From assembly GCF_001720485.1 (NCBI RefSeq), contig NZ_CP017114.1:2790001-2854000 (forward strand): a DNA stretch of 64,000 bases, in the 5' to 3' direction. Both the position numbers and the translations under genes were made by a program. Every line of letters starts with the position of its first letter. The stretch's first letter is position 1. Source of the DNA: Cobetia marina. GTDB taxonomy: Bacteria > Pseudomonadota > Gammaproteobacteria > Pseudomonadales > Halomonadaceae. The notes under the pieces are model-generated. The model made no database searches. It had not been told where the DNA came from and saw only the letters and a program-made list of their open reading frames with translations. This document shows positions 8,792 to 16,920 of the stretch, in pieces.

Positions 8792-10816
8792 ATGACAGCA
8801 CGCCATCATTCCGCCAGCCACGTCGATAACCACGTCGATAACCACACCGCCGCCCCCCCAGCTCACTCCACGCCCCATCCCGCCGCTGCTCCCGTGGCAC
8901 TTCAGCATTCCTCACTGGTGTGTCCGCCGGAAGAGCTCGTCTGGCGTCAGCGTCAGGCCGCCAGCCTGATGGCGACGGTGGCGTCAGCGGTGGCCGGTCA
9001 TACCCTTAACCTGCTCGATCACTGGCAGGCGTGTCTGGTACTGACCGACCGCGACGGCGTGGTGCTGGCAAGCTACGGCCATCAACAGCTGCTGGGCAAT
9101 GACGCCACCCTGCTGCGCCCCGGCGCGCGCTGGCGCGAGGAATCGCTGGGGCATAACGCCATCGCCGAGACGCTGAATGCGCCGCGCGCCAATCGCCTGG
9201 CACGCATCGCGCTCGACGCGCATGACGCCGAGTGCCTCAAGGGGCTGGCCAGTGCCAGTGCCGCCCTGCTGGCGCCCGCGAGCTGGAACAGTCGCCGCGG
9301 GCTGACCCCCTGTGCCTGCGAGGGCTGCCTGGGACTGATATGCGATCCCTATCGCGTCCGCCAGTACAGTCTCGGCATGCTCGGCGTACTGGCGGATGAC
9401 ATCGAGCAACGCCGTCTCGATGAGGCGCTCGGGCATGATCATCATCTGTTGCGCCTGCATCTCAACCGTTCTCAGCTGGACTCGCCCAGCGCCGCCCTGC
9501 TGGCTGTCACGCCGCAGGGCCAGGTCGCGGCCGCCAGTCGCAGAGGGCTGCAGCTGCTGGCAGCGCACCTTGAGCTCTCGCCATCGCCAGATTGCGCGGA
9601 ACACCCGGCGGACAACGACAGCTGCGCCACGCGCGATGACCTCCATCTGTTGCTGGGCCAGCCCCTGGCTCGCTGGCAGCTGGACTGGGCACCGCTGGCC
9701 CAGCTTGACGACGCGGAATGCCTGACGCTCACGCAACACCCGCATTTCACGGGCTACACCTTGTGCGGTGTCCTGCCCAGGCCACGCATTCAGGCACGCG
9801 CACCAGCCACTCACCCCACCGATGAGCGAACTGGCCCGCTGGCCACTCAGGCCGCTGCCTGCCATCCAAGCCTTGCGCGCCTGCATCATGGCGATGCCGG
9901 CTGGGCCCGAGTCTGCGAGCTGCTGGCACGGCTGGTGAACGCTCGCCTGCCACTGCTGCTGCAGGGCGAGACAGGTGTCGGCAAGGAAGAGGTGGTCAAG
10001 GCGCTGCATCAGGCCAGTCATCGCGCCCATCAGCCGCTGGTCGCCATCAATTGCGCGGCATTGCCCGATGAGCTGGTCGAGGCTGAGCTGTTCGGGTATC
10101 GGCGCGGCGCCTTTACCGGTGCCGACCCTGCGGGGCGCGAGGGCCGACTGATCGAGGCCAATGGCGGACGCCTGTTTCTGGATGAGATCGGCGACATGCC
10201 ACTGCATGTGCAGGCGCGTCTGCTGCGCGTGCTGCAGGAGCGTGAAGTCACCCCGCTGGGCGGCGGCAAGCCGCAGCGGGTCGATTTCGAACTGGTGGCC
10301 GCCACCCATCAGCCTCTCAGCGAGCTGGTCAAGGCAGGTCACTTCCGGGCGGACCTCTACTACCGACTGTGTGGCGCCAGCATCGCCCTGCCGCCACTGC
10401 GCGATCGCCAGGACATGGCTGGATTGAGCCATGCCCTGCTGACACGGCTGTGCCGGGAGCAGCAACGCGAGCTGCCACGCATCACCCCTGATTTCCTGAA
10501 CCGTCTCATGCAGCATGATTGGCCGGGCAACGTGCGTGAGCTGGACAATGTGTTGCGTCTGGCACTGGCGCTGTGCGATGGGCCGTCTCTTGAAGCGTGC
10601 CACGTGATGCTGTCGGGCGAATTCAGCAGCGCATCGCATGCACAACATTGCGCCATGCTGCCGCCCGAGAAGCCTCCCCTGCCCCCGCTGCATGACCTCT
10701 CCAGTGCCGAGGAGCTGCAGAGCGCGCTGGACGCGCTGGGCGGCAACGTCTCGCGTCTCGCTCGGGAGCTGGGCATCAGTCGCACCACGCTCTACAAGCG
10801 ACTCGGCGCGGCCTGA
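8792..10816 (+). CDS. Sigma-54-dependent transcriptional activator, AcoR-like (GAF / AAA+ / Fis-HTH)
   Basis: 674-residue enhancer-binding protein that should activate the divergent glpS promoter with RNA polymerase-sigma54. A GAF-like sensor covers about 60-205, and a PAS-like linker follows. The AAA+ domain has Walker A GETGVGKE (392-399), the sigma-54-contact loop GAFTGA (439-444), Walker B LFLDEIGD and the arginine finger region FRADLYYRL. The C-terminal Fis-type helix-turn-helix reads NVSRLARELGISRTTLYKRL. Four cysteines in the GAF region (PCACEGCLGLIC, about 173-184) could bind metal or sense redox. The N-terminus has a duplicated HVDN unit encoded by a 12-bp repeat. AAGGGA lies 7 nt before the ATG. 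Effector unknown; glycerol or a related polyol is plausible from context. Confidence 0.88.
   Translation: MTARHHSASHVDNHVDNHTAAPPAHSTPHPAAAPVALQHSSLVCPPEELVWRQRQAASLMATVASAVAGHTLNLLDHWQACLVLTDRDGVVLASYGHQQLLGNDATLLRPGARWREESLGHNAIAETLNAPRANRLARIALDAHDAECLKGLASASAALLAPASWNSRRGLTPCACEGCLGLICDPYRVRQYSLGMLGVLADDIEQRRLDEALGHDHHLLRLHLNRSQLDSPSAALLAVTPQGQVAAASRRGLQLLAAHLELSPSPDCAEHPADNDSCATRDDLHLLLGQPLARWQLDWAPLAQLDDAECLTLTQHPHFTGYTLCGVLPRPRIQARAPATHPTDERTGPLATQAAACHPSLARLHHGDAGWARVCELLARLVNARLPLLLQGETGVGKEEVVKALHQASHRAHQPLVAINCAALPDELVEAELFGYRRGAFTGADPAGREGRLIEANGGRLFLDEIGDMPLHVQARLLRVLQEREVTPLGGGKPQRVDFELVAATHQPLSELVKAGHFRADLYYRLCGASIALPPLRDRQDMAGLSHALLTRLCREQQRELPRITPDFLNRLMQHDWPGNVRELDNVLRLALALCDGPSLEACHVMLSGEFSSASHAQHCAMLPPEKPPLPPLHDLSSAEELQSALDALGGNVSRLARELGISRTTLYKRLGAA
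8819..8842 (+). repeat. 12-bp tandem repeat x2 inside the activator coding start
   Basis: CACGTCGATAAC occurs twice in a row, encoding HVDN-HVDN near residue 10. It lies in a low-complexity N-terminal extension before the sensor domain. Confidence 0.8.
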
Positions 10817-10848
10817 CGCAGCAGGCTTCTCCTCAAGCCCCGGCCCTG

Positions 10849-10895
10849 AAACGCCCGTGCCCCCGCAGACAGACTCTGCGGGGGCACGGGCGTTT
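10849..10895. terminator. Bidirectional hairpin terminator between convergent genes
   Basis: A near-perfect inverted repeat: AAACGCCCGTGCCCCCGCAG pairs with its complement ending CGTTT, around a short loop. It lies between the activator (ends 10816, plus) and the polyamine permease (ends 10958, minus) and can serve both. Confidence 0.85.
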
Positions 10896-10957
10896 CACAC
10901 GACTCACATTTCTTACCGCTACCAAGCACCTAACACTCAGCACTCAAGGACAGGGAG

Positions 10958-11809
10958 TCAGCTCGGCGTCAGGCCGCGCAGGCGCTCATTGCGACGGCGA
11001 ATCAGCTCCAGTGTCGTCAGCAGCAGGATCGAGACCAGCACCAGCAGCGTGGCCACCGCCAGAATCGTCGGACTGATCTCCTCGCGGATACCGGACCACA
11101 TCTGGATCGGGATGGTGGTCTGCGCCGGCCCGGCGATGAACAGCACCACCACGACTTCATCGAACGAGGTGATGAAGGCGAACAGCGCACCGGACACCAC
11201 GCCCGGCGTCACCAGCGGCAGGATGATGCGGAAGAAGGTGCGACTCGGGCTGGCCCCCAGCGAGTGCGCCGCACGCGTCAGAGAGTGATCGAATCCGGAC
11301 AGCGTCGCCGTCACCGTGATCACCACGAAGGGAATGCCTAGCGCGGTGTGCGCCAGAATCACGCCCAGATAGGTCTGCGTCAGCCCCAGCTTCGAGAAGA
11401 AGAAGAACATCGCCGCGGCACTGATGATCAATGGCACGATCATCGGCGAGATCAGGATCGCCATGATGGTGTTGCGAAACGGCATGAAGCGACTCGAAAG
11501 CCCAAGCGCGGCAAGCGTGCCCAGTACCGTGGCCAGCACCGTCGCACATACCGCGACGAAGATGCTGTTCTTGATCGAGCGCATCCACTCATCCGACGTG
11601 AAGAACTCCTGATACCAGCGCAGCGAGTAACCCTCCGGGTCCAGCGACAGCATCTTCTCCGAGAAGGTGAAGTAGGGTTCGGCATTGAACGAGAGCGGAA
11701 TGATCACCAGGATCGGCCCGATCAGGAACAGGAAGATCAGCGCACAGAGTGCGCAGAACACCCAATGCCAGATCCGCTCACCACGTGTTGCATAGGAAGG
11801 TATGGCCAT
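10958..11809 (-). CDS. Polyamine-type ABC transporter permease, PotC-like
   Basis: 283-residue permease with the first helix at CALCALIFLFLIGPILVIIP and the EAA loop TRAAHSLGASPSRTFFRIILP. It forms the membrane channel with the PotB-like protein. Starts 3 bp after the stop of that gene, with the ribosome site inside the upstream gene. Family: spermidine/putrescine importers (PotC/PotI/YdcV group). The exact substrate cannot be told from sequence. Confidence 0.85.
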   Translation of the reverse strand: MAIPSYATRGERIWHWVFCALCALIFLFLIGPILVIIPLSFNAEPYFTFSEKMLSLDPEGYSLRWYQEFFTSDEWMRSIKNSIFVAVCATVLATVLGTLAALGLSSRFMPFRNTIMAILISPMIVPLIISAAAMFFFFSKLGLTQTYLGVILAHTALGIPFVVITVTATLSGFDHSLTRAAHSLGASPSRTFFRIILPLVTPGVVSGALFAFITSFDEVVVVLFIAGPAQTTIPIQMWSGIREEISPTILAVATLLVLVSILLLTTLELIRRRNERLRGLTPS

Positions 11810-11812
11810 CTG

Positions 11813-13114
11813 TCACCCCAGTTTGACCTTGTCGACACCGATCAGGCGGTTGTAGACGAGATAGAAGAGGATCACCACGACCAGCAGGATCGAGCCAATG
11901 GCCGCTGCCAGTCCCCAGTTGAGCGAGGTCTGCATGTGATAGGCGATGAAGTTGGTGATGAAGCGGCCCGACTGCCCGCCCACCAGTGCCGGCGTGATGT
12001 AGTAGCCGATGGAGAGGATGAAGACCAGAATCGAGCCTGCTCCGATACCCGGCAGGGTCTGCGGGAAGTAGACGCGTCGGAAGGCGGTGATCGGCCCGGC
12101 ACCCAGCGAGCGCGCCGCGTGCATGTAGCTGGGCGGAATGGTCTTCATGACCGAGTACAGCGGCAGGATCATGAAGGGCAGCAGGATATGGGTCATCGCG
12201 ATGATGGTGCCGGTCTTGTTGTAGATCATCTGGATGCGCGCCTCCTCGGCGAGTATCCCGACGCCTACCAGCATGTCGTTGAGCACCCCCTGCTGCTGCA
12301 GGATCGCGATCCATGTCGTGGTGCGTACCAGAAGCGAAGTCCAGAACGGCAGCAACACCAGAATCATCAGCAGATTGCCGCGCCCGGCAGGCAGGGTCGC
12401 CAGCAGCCAGGCCACCGGATAGGCCAGCAACAGACATAGCCCGGTGATCGCGGCGCTCATCCAGAAGGTGCGGATGAACAGCGAGACATGGATCTGCAGA
12501 TATTCCGGCTTCTCGACGATCTCGCCAGTGGGAGAGAACTGACGATCCACCGCCGCCAGATAGTAGGAAGCCGTGTAAGGCGTGGACTCGCGCTTGATCA
12601 AGCGCCAGATGTCCGGGTCCTGCCAGTCCTCATCGGCCTCGATCAATGCCGCCTTGTAAGGGGCCTCCATGCGAGCGGCCTTGCGTGCACTCTTCATGAA
12701 CAGTGAGCGCATGCCCGACATTTCATAGTTGAGACGTGAGGCGACACGCCCGAGATTGCGCGCCTTGAGGCCCGCGGCAAGGTCGTCTGCCAGCGCGGCG
12801 TAGGTAGCCTCATCCGGCAATCCCTCGCCGTCCCAGTCAACCAGCGCCTGACTGGTGCGCGGCAGATAGGTGGAGACTTCCGGGTTGTCGACACTGCGCG
12901 ACAGCATGTCGAAGATGGGCATGACGAAGGCCAGCCCGATGAAGATCAACAGCGGTGCCACCAGCAGCAACGCCTTGAGACGGCTGCGGCGGATGGCACG
13001 ATTGAGACTCTGTTTCAGGGGCACGCCGTCGGCGGTGGTCAGTGCCGCGCCGGGTGCTCCATTGGGGTCATGTTCTGCGCTTCCGGACGTGGCCGGGGCG
13101 GAGGAATCGCTCAT
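11813..13114 (-). CDS. Polyamine-type ABC transporter permease, PotB-like with large periplasmic insertion
   Basis: 433 residues, about 150 longer than classical PotB. After a 45-residue cytoplasmic tail and helix 1 (ALLLVAPLLIFIGLAFVMPIF) there is an extra hydrophilic segment of roughly 140 residues (about 70-215) before helix 2. The rest is a normal permease with EAA loop MHAARSLGAGPITAFRRVYFP. Such long-loop PotB homologues occur in polyamine-like operons of proteobacteria; the loop may contact the binding protein. AAGGAG lies 7 nt upstream of the ATG. Confidence 0.85.
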   Translation of the reverse strand: MSDSSAPATSGSAEHDPNGAPGAALTTADGVPLKQSLNRAIRRSRLKALLLVAPLLIFIGLAFVMPIFDMLSRSVDNPEVSTYLPRTSQALVDWDGEGLPDEATYAALADDLAAGLKARNLGRVASRLNYEMSGMRSLFMKSARKAARMEAPYKAALIEADEDWQDPDIWRLIKRESTPYTASYYLAAVDRQFSPTGEIVEKPEYLQIHVSLFIRTFWMSAAITGLCLLLAYPVAWLLATLPAGRGNLLMILVLLPFWTSLLVRTTTWIAILQQQGVLNDMLVGVGILAEEARIQMIYNKTGTIIAMTHILLPFMILPLYSVMKTIPPSYMHAARSLGAGPITAFRRVYFPQTLPGIGAGSILVFILSIGYYITPALVGGQSGRFITNFIAYHMQTSLNWGLAAAIGSILLVVVILFYLVYNRLIGVDKVKLG

Positions 13115-13217
13115 CCTGCACTCCTTGATCGGCTATCCGAGGATGCCTGAGCCGTCAGCCGCTTCCCGCACGTGAAGGCGGGGACGAGCACGAACTGCCG
13201 GGCGATCAGGCATGATC

Positions 13218-13255
13218 AAAAAGGCCCCGGCGCGCGGTCGTGCGCCACCGGGGCC
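13218..13255 (-). terminator. Intra-operon terminator after the polyamine binding-protein gene
   Basis: On the minus strand GGCCCCGG ... CCGGGGCC is followed directly by TTTTT. It lies between the binding-protein gene and the permease gene, so part of the transcripts probably end here. This would keep binding-protein mRNA more abundant than permease mRNA. Confidence 0.8.
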
Positions 13256-13272
13256 ATCGGGTCAGTGCGGGA

Positions 13273-14430
13273 TCAGCGTGCCAGCCAGGCGTTGAAGCGC
13301 TGGCTCAGCTCATCGAGGTTGTCGGCCCAGAACTCGTCATCCTTGGGAATGGCGGTCTCGAAGTTGGGGCCGTAGGTCGGCATGTGCGGCTTCATGTCGA
13401 TGCCCGTATCGGCGTGGGTCGAGACCAGCGCCGCAGACGAGGTACGTGCCGGACCGTAGGAGATGTACTTGGCCTGGTCCGCCAGACGCTGGGTGTCGGT
13501 GGCAAACATCAGGTAATCCTTGACCTTGTCGAGCTTGCCGGTCGGGACGACCCATCCGTCCAGCTCGAACACCTGAGCATCCCAGACGATGGCGAAGGGC
13601 TGCTTCTCGTTGACCTCGGCATTGAAGATACGGCCGTTGTAGGCAGAGGCGAAGGCCACTTCCTTGTCCGCCAGCAGCTGCGGCGGCTGGGCACCCTCCT
13701 CCCACCAGATGACGCTGTCCTTGATGGTATCGAGCTTGGCGAAGGCACGCTCGATGCCTTCATCGGTCTCCAGCATGTCGTAGACCTCTTCCGGTGCCAC
13801 ACCATCAGCGACCAGTGCCCATTCCATGTTGTTGATCGGCTTCTTCTGCAACGCACGCTTGCCGGGGAACTCCTCGAGATTGAAGACATCATCGATGGAA
13901 TCCGGCTGCTTGTCCTCGGGGAACATCTCGGTATTGAAGGCCACGATGTTGGAATAGACGATCTGCGGCACGAAGCACTCACTGAGCGAGCCTTCGATGA
14001 AATCCTCACTGGCCGGTGTTCCATCCGGCGCTGCCGCGAACAGGGTGTCCGGGTCCAGCGGCTCGATCAGCCCTTCGGAGCAGGCGATCAGCGCGTCGCT
14101 GGGCAACATGTCGACCAGATCCCAGGTGACGTTGCCTGCCTGTACCTGGGCACGCAGCCCCGAGAGCGCATTGGACGACTTGTCGATATTGACGACGGTA
14201 TCGCCGCTCTTCTCTTCCCATGGCTCGTGATAGGCCTTGAGCTGGCTTTCACTGTACGCCCCGCCCCACGACACGATATTGAGTGTCTCGGCCTGAGCTG
14301 CGGTGGCGCCAAGGCTTGCCGTGGCGACCGCCACGACCAGAGCGGCACGCAGTGGCATGCTGGCCCCTGCGCAGGAACGCGACACCTGGGCGATGCGACG
14401 TGAAGAGATGAATCGATTGATCACTGACAT
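13273..14430 (-). CDS. Polyamine-type ABC transporter substrate-binding protein, PotD/PotF-like
   Basis: 385-residue periplasmic binding protein with an N-terminal signal ending near LGATAAQAETLNIVSWGG. NIVSWGGAYSESQ, DLVDMLPSDALIACSEG and YSNIVAFN are typical of the PotD/PotF group. The chosen ATG at 14430 has GGGAG 8 nt upstream; an upstream in-frame extension would overlap the ATPase gene and has no support. It follows the ATPase gene by 100 bp and precedes a terminator. Confidence 0.85.
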   Translation of the reverse strand: MSVINRFISSRRIAQVSRSCAGASMPLRAALVVAVATASLGATAAQAETLNIVSWGGAYSESQLKAYHEPWEEKSGDTVVNIDKSSNALSGLRAQVQAGNVTWDLVDMLPSDALIACSEGLIEPLDPDTLFAAAPDGTPASEDFIEGSLSECFVPQIVYSNIVAFNTEMFPEDKQPDSIDDVFNLEEFPGKRALQKKPINNMEWALVADGVAPEEVYDMLETDEGIERAFAKLDTIKDSVIWWEEGAQPPQLLADKEVAFASAYNGRIFNAEVNEKQPFAIVWDAQVFELDGWVVPTGKLDKVKDYLMFATDTQRLADQAKYISYGPARTSSAALVSTHADTGIDMKPHMPTYGPNFETAIPKDDEFWADNLDELSQRFNAWLAR

Positions 14431-14530
14431 GGGTGAATCTCCCTGAATTCTTGTTGTTGTACTGCACTCTTGTCGCGAATCGTGCTGTTGCTCTCTCGGG
14501 TAAGGCCTGCGTTCGTCTCCTGTGCTGTCG

Positions 14531-15670
14531 TCAGGCATCCAGTGCTCGGCAATCGCAGGCATCCCACCCGACCTGCAATGTCTGTCCGGGCCGCAAGGGT
14601 GGATAGCCTTCGGCATTGGGTGTCTTGATGATGAATTCGTCACTGCCACATACCGCCACTCGCGTGCGCAGATGATCTCCAAGATAGATCACCTCAAGCA
14701 CCTCGGCGGTAAAGACATTGTCGGGAGGGGATGAAACACCTGCCTCTTCGCTGGACAGCAGACGCACCCGCTCCGGGCGGAGCGACAGTTGGGTACGCTC
14801 GCCAATCTCATTGACGGCGACCTTGAGTGCCCGCACCTGCTCGCCACTGTCGAGGGTCACGGTGCAATGCGCGTCTTGTGCTTCCAGCTGTGTGACCTGC
14901 CCGTTGAGGCGGTTGTTCTCGCCGATGAAATAGGCGACGAAGGCATTCTCCGGCGCCTCATACAGCGCCTCGGGGGTCGCCAGCTGCTGGACGATGCCAT
15001 CATTGAAGACCGCGATGCGGTCCGACATGGTCAGCGCTTCCGTCTGGTCGTGAGTCACGTAGAGCATGGTGACGCCGAGACGCTGGTGGATGCGCTTGAT
15101 CTCGAACTGCATCTCTTCACGCAGATTCTTGTCAAGCGCCCCCAGCGGCTCATCCATCAGCACCAGTTCCGGCTCGAAGACCAGCGCGCGCGCCAGGGCG
15201 ACCCGCTGTTGCTGTCCGCCGGAGAGTTGCCCCGGGCGGCGATCCCCGAATTCGCCGAGCCGCACCATGTCCAGGGCATTGGCCACCTTGGTGGAAATCT
15301 CTTCCTTGCTCATGCCGCGCACTTCCAGCGGAAATGCCAGGTTCTCGGCCACGCTCATGTGCGGAAACAGGGCGTAATTCTGGAAGACCATGCCGATGCC
15401 GCGCTTGTGCGGTGGCAAGTCGTTGATGGGGGTACCGTCGAGAAGGATGTCGCCATGAGTCGGCGTTTCGAAGCCCGCCATCATCATCAGGCAGGTAGTC
15501 TTGCCGGAACCGGACGGCCCCAGCAGGGTGACGAACTCGCCGCGCCGAACTTCAAGATTGAAGCCCTTGACCACCAGCGTTTCGCCGTCATAGCTCTTTT
15601 GCACATCATTGAAGATCGCGAAGCAGGAGCTGGTCTCCTGCGGCGCGTCGGGCTCTGCAGTCATGACCAT
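14531..15670 (-). CDS. Polyamine-type ABC transporter ATPase, PotA-like
   Basis: 379-residue ATPase energising the PotBC-like permease. Walker A GPSGSGKTT, Q-loop FQNYALFPHM, signature LSGGQQQRVALARAL, Walker B LVLMDEPLGALD, H-switch YVTHDQTEALTMSDR. The C-terminal TOBE domain (IGENNRLNGQV onward) is typical of PotA. First gene of the cluster in transcription order. Two close ATGs (15670, 15664) have no strong ribosome site, so the start is uncertain by two codons. Confidence 0.88.
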   Translation of the reverse strand: MVMTAEPDAPQETSSCFAIFNDVQKSYDGETLVVKGFNLEVRRGEFVTLLGPSGSGKTTCLMMMAGFETPTHGDILLDGTPINDLPPHKRGIGMVFQNYALFPHMSVAENLAFPLEVRGMSKEEISTKVANALDMVRLGEFGDRRPGQLSGGQQQRVALARALVFEPELVLMDEPLGALDKNLREEMQFEIKRIHQRLGVTMLYVTHDQTEALTMSDRIAVFNDGIVQQLATPEALYEAPENAFVAYFIGENNRLNGQVTQLEAQDAHCTVTLDSGEQVRALKVAVNEIGERTQLSLRPERVRLLSSEEAGVSSPPDNVFTAEVLEVIYLGDHLRTRVAVCGSDEFIIKTPNAEGYPPLRPGQTLQVGWDACDCRALDA

Positions 15671-16080
15671 GCGTGGTATCCATCATGTTGTTGTTATCGC
15701 GAAGCCCGCGATCGACCGGGCTTCACCCGCCCCGTGATCACTGCTCTCACTCCCATTTGACCCTACGGTGGCAGACCAAAGGCGACAAGCGGCACTCCCG
15801 CTGAATAGCGTTGAAAGCAGGCTATGCGAAAGTCTGAACATTGGACTAAGGGCACGTTGCTTCCCGCCGCGAACCTCTCTCGCGGGACTCACGGGGCAAG
15901 GGCCGTGCCCGGCGAGCGCCCACTAGAAAGCCCCGCCTGCACGAATGTCAGACGGGGCTTCAGGTCTTTCAACTTTCCAGGCCAGGTGGCGGCACCGATC
16001 ATGTCAGCCGGTCGAGTTCGAAATGCCTCACGGGATGCGAACCCGCCATACGGGGCCCGGACCGGGTCGCCCGGACCGGG
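15671..16080. other. 410-bp intergenic region with a branched inverted-repeat structure
   Basis: No gene is supported here. 15850-15910 can fold as one unit: GGGCACG (15850-15856) pairs with CGTGCCC (15904-15910), TTGC with GCAA inside it, and an inner hairpin CCGCGA/TCGCGG lies at 15867-15885 with a 7-nt loop. The terminator-like hairpin at 15928-15960 follows on the plus strand. The element could be a small RNA, or an mRNA leader of the ATPase gene read on the minus strand. It matches no RNA family I can name. Confidence 0.45.
15928..15960. terminator. Hairpin terminator
   Basis: AAGCCCCGCCTG ... CAGACGGGGCTT, a stem of about 12 bp with one mismatch. On the minus strand it lies downstream of the YqaE-like gene and is followed by TTTCT. 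On the plus strand it follows the structured element at 15850-15910. Confidence 0.7.
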
Positions 16081-16242
16081 TCAGAACTTGGTGATGACCC
16101 ACACGGCGTGGATGATCCCCGGCAGGAAGCCGAAACAGGTCAGGATGATGTTGATCCAGAAATGCTTGTTGGCGACCCCCACCTGCATCAGTACGCCCAG
16201 CGGCGGAAGGATGATGGCCAGAATGATGCGAATGATATCCAT
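16081..16242 (-). CDS. YqaE/Pmp3-family small membrane protein
   Basis: 53-residue, two-helix membrane peptide (MDIIRIILAIILPPLGVLMQ, then HFWINIILTCFGFLPGIIHAVWV) of the Pmp3/YqaE (UPF0057) family. In bacteria and plants it is linked to membrane potential and salt or cold stress; the mechanism is not known. AAGGAG lies 8 nt before the chosen ATG. A longer reading would add 16 hydrophilic residues without family support. Confidence 0.88.
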   Translation of the reverse strand: MDIIRIILAIILPPLGVLMQVGVANKHFWINIILTCFGFLPGIIHAVWVITKF

Positions 16243-16324
16243 AGTTTGCTCCTTGCGGGTGGAATTGGGTGACCTGATCCTCTCGTCCAACGTCTACCTG
16301 CAGCGTGACACACGAATGACGCAC

Positions 16325-16603
16325 TCATGGCTTCCGTGGCGGTTCGTCCTCATCTGTCGAGTCCTGCGACTTGACCCGGGAGTCACGATTGACCTTCTGT
16401 GCAAGCGACTCGGACTCCGCTGCCAGTTGCTCGTGATAGCGCTCCCAGTCCTCCCAGTCATGTGGCGTGCCACTGCGGGGGCGGTGACTGCCCGACTCAC
16501 GTGCACGTGCCCAGGCGTGTTCTTCCAGACTCTGAGGCTTGTCCTCTTCCTTGTCCTTGTCGCCATCCAGGCCGTGCTTTGCCATGTACTCTCTTGCGTT
16601 CAT
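16325..16603 (-). CDS. Hypothetical small hydrophilic protein
   Basis: 92 residues, highly charged, rich in Glu, Asp, Lys, Arg and Ser, with no membrane segment or signal. It begins MNAREYMAKHGLDGDKDK and contains SLEEHAWARARESG and HDWEDWERYHEQL. Probably partly disordered; I do not recognise a family. GAGG precedes the ATG by 6 nt. It lies upstream of and in the same direction as the YqaE-like gene (82 bp apart), so both may be one stress-related unit. Confidence 0.6.
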   Translation of the reverse strand: MNAREYMAKHGLDGDKDKEEDKPQSLEEHAWARARESGSHRPRSGTPHDWEDWERYHEQLAAESESLAQKVNRDSRVKSQDSTDEDEPPRKP

Positions 16604-16920
16604 CTGCTGCCTCGCTTGTCAGGCGCGAAACCTGACGATGCTGTGACTTACCCACTACCTGCGGCTGACACCGAGCAATATCAAGCCTGCACACCGCTTT
16701 CGAACAAAAAACTCCGCAAACGTTCAGTCGCCCAGGCTCACGTCATCAAGAAAAGCTATCGCATCGCTTGATGCAATCAAATTCACCCGCCCCCGGCATC
16801 TGCATAGACTGGCTCCAGTTTCGCAAGGCACTGATTCTTCGAGGTCCTGCTTTCCTTTTCGAAGTCTTCATCGCCTGCCAACCCATTCAACATTCTCTTG
16901 TCGAGATCGGAGCCAATTTC
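16604..16920. other. Intergenic region upstream of the peroxiredoxin gene
   Basis: No gene is supported. An inverted repeat GCATC-N4-GATGC sits at 16761-16774. Around it, four tetranucleotides spaced by 7 bp (starting near 16744, including CTAT) loosely follow the OxyR ATAG/CTAT pattern, but only one of the four matches fully. Oxidative-stress control is plausible from the gene and not proven by the site. Confidence 0.3.

Noticed and set aside
8984..10693. Long minus-strand reading frame opposite the sigma-54 activator (569 codons)
   Set aside because: Shadow of a GC-rich real gene; no domain, and the plus-strand frame has complete AAA+ and Fis motifs.
16055..16082. GCCCGGACCGGGTC duplicated near the end of the YqaE gene
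   Set aside because: Two copies only, GC-rich, each a short palindrome; probably low-complexity rather than a functional element.
15824..16771. Plus-strand frame of 315 codons across the YqaE region
   Set aside because: It runs opposite two small minus-strand genes with good ribosome sites and has no protein features.
16744..16780. OxyR-like site upstream of the peroxiredoxin gene
   Set aside because: Only one of four tetranucleotides matches fully; kept only as a remark in the spacer entry.
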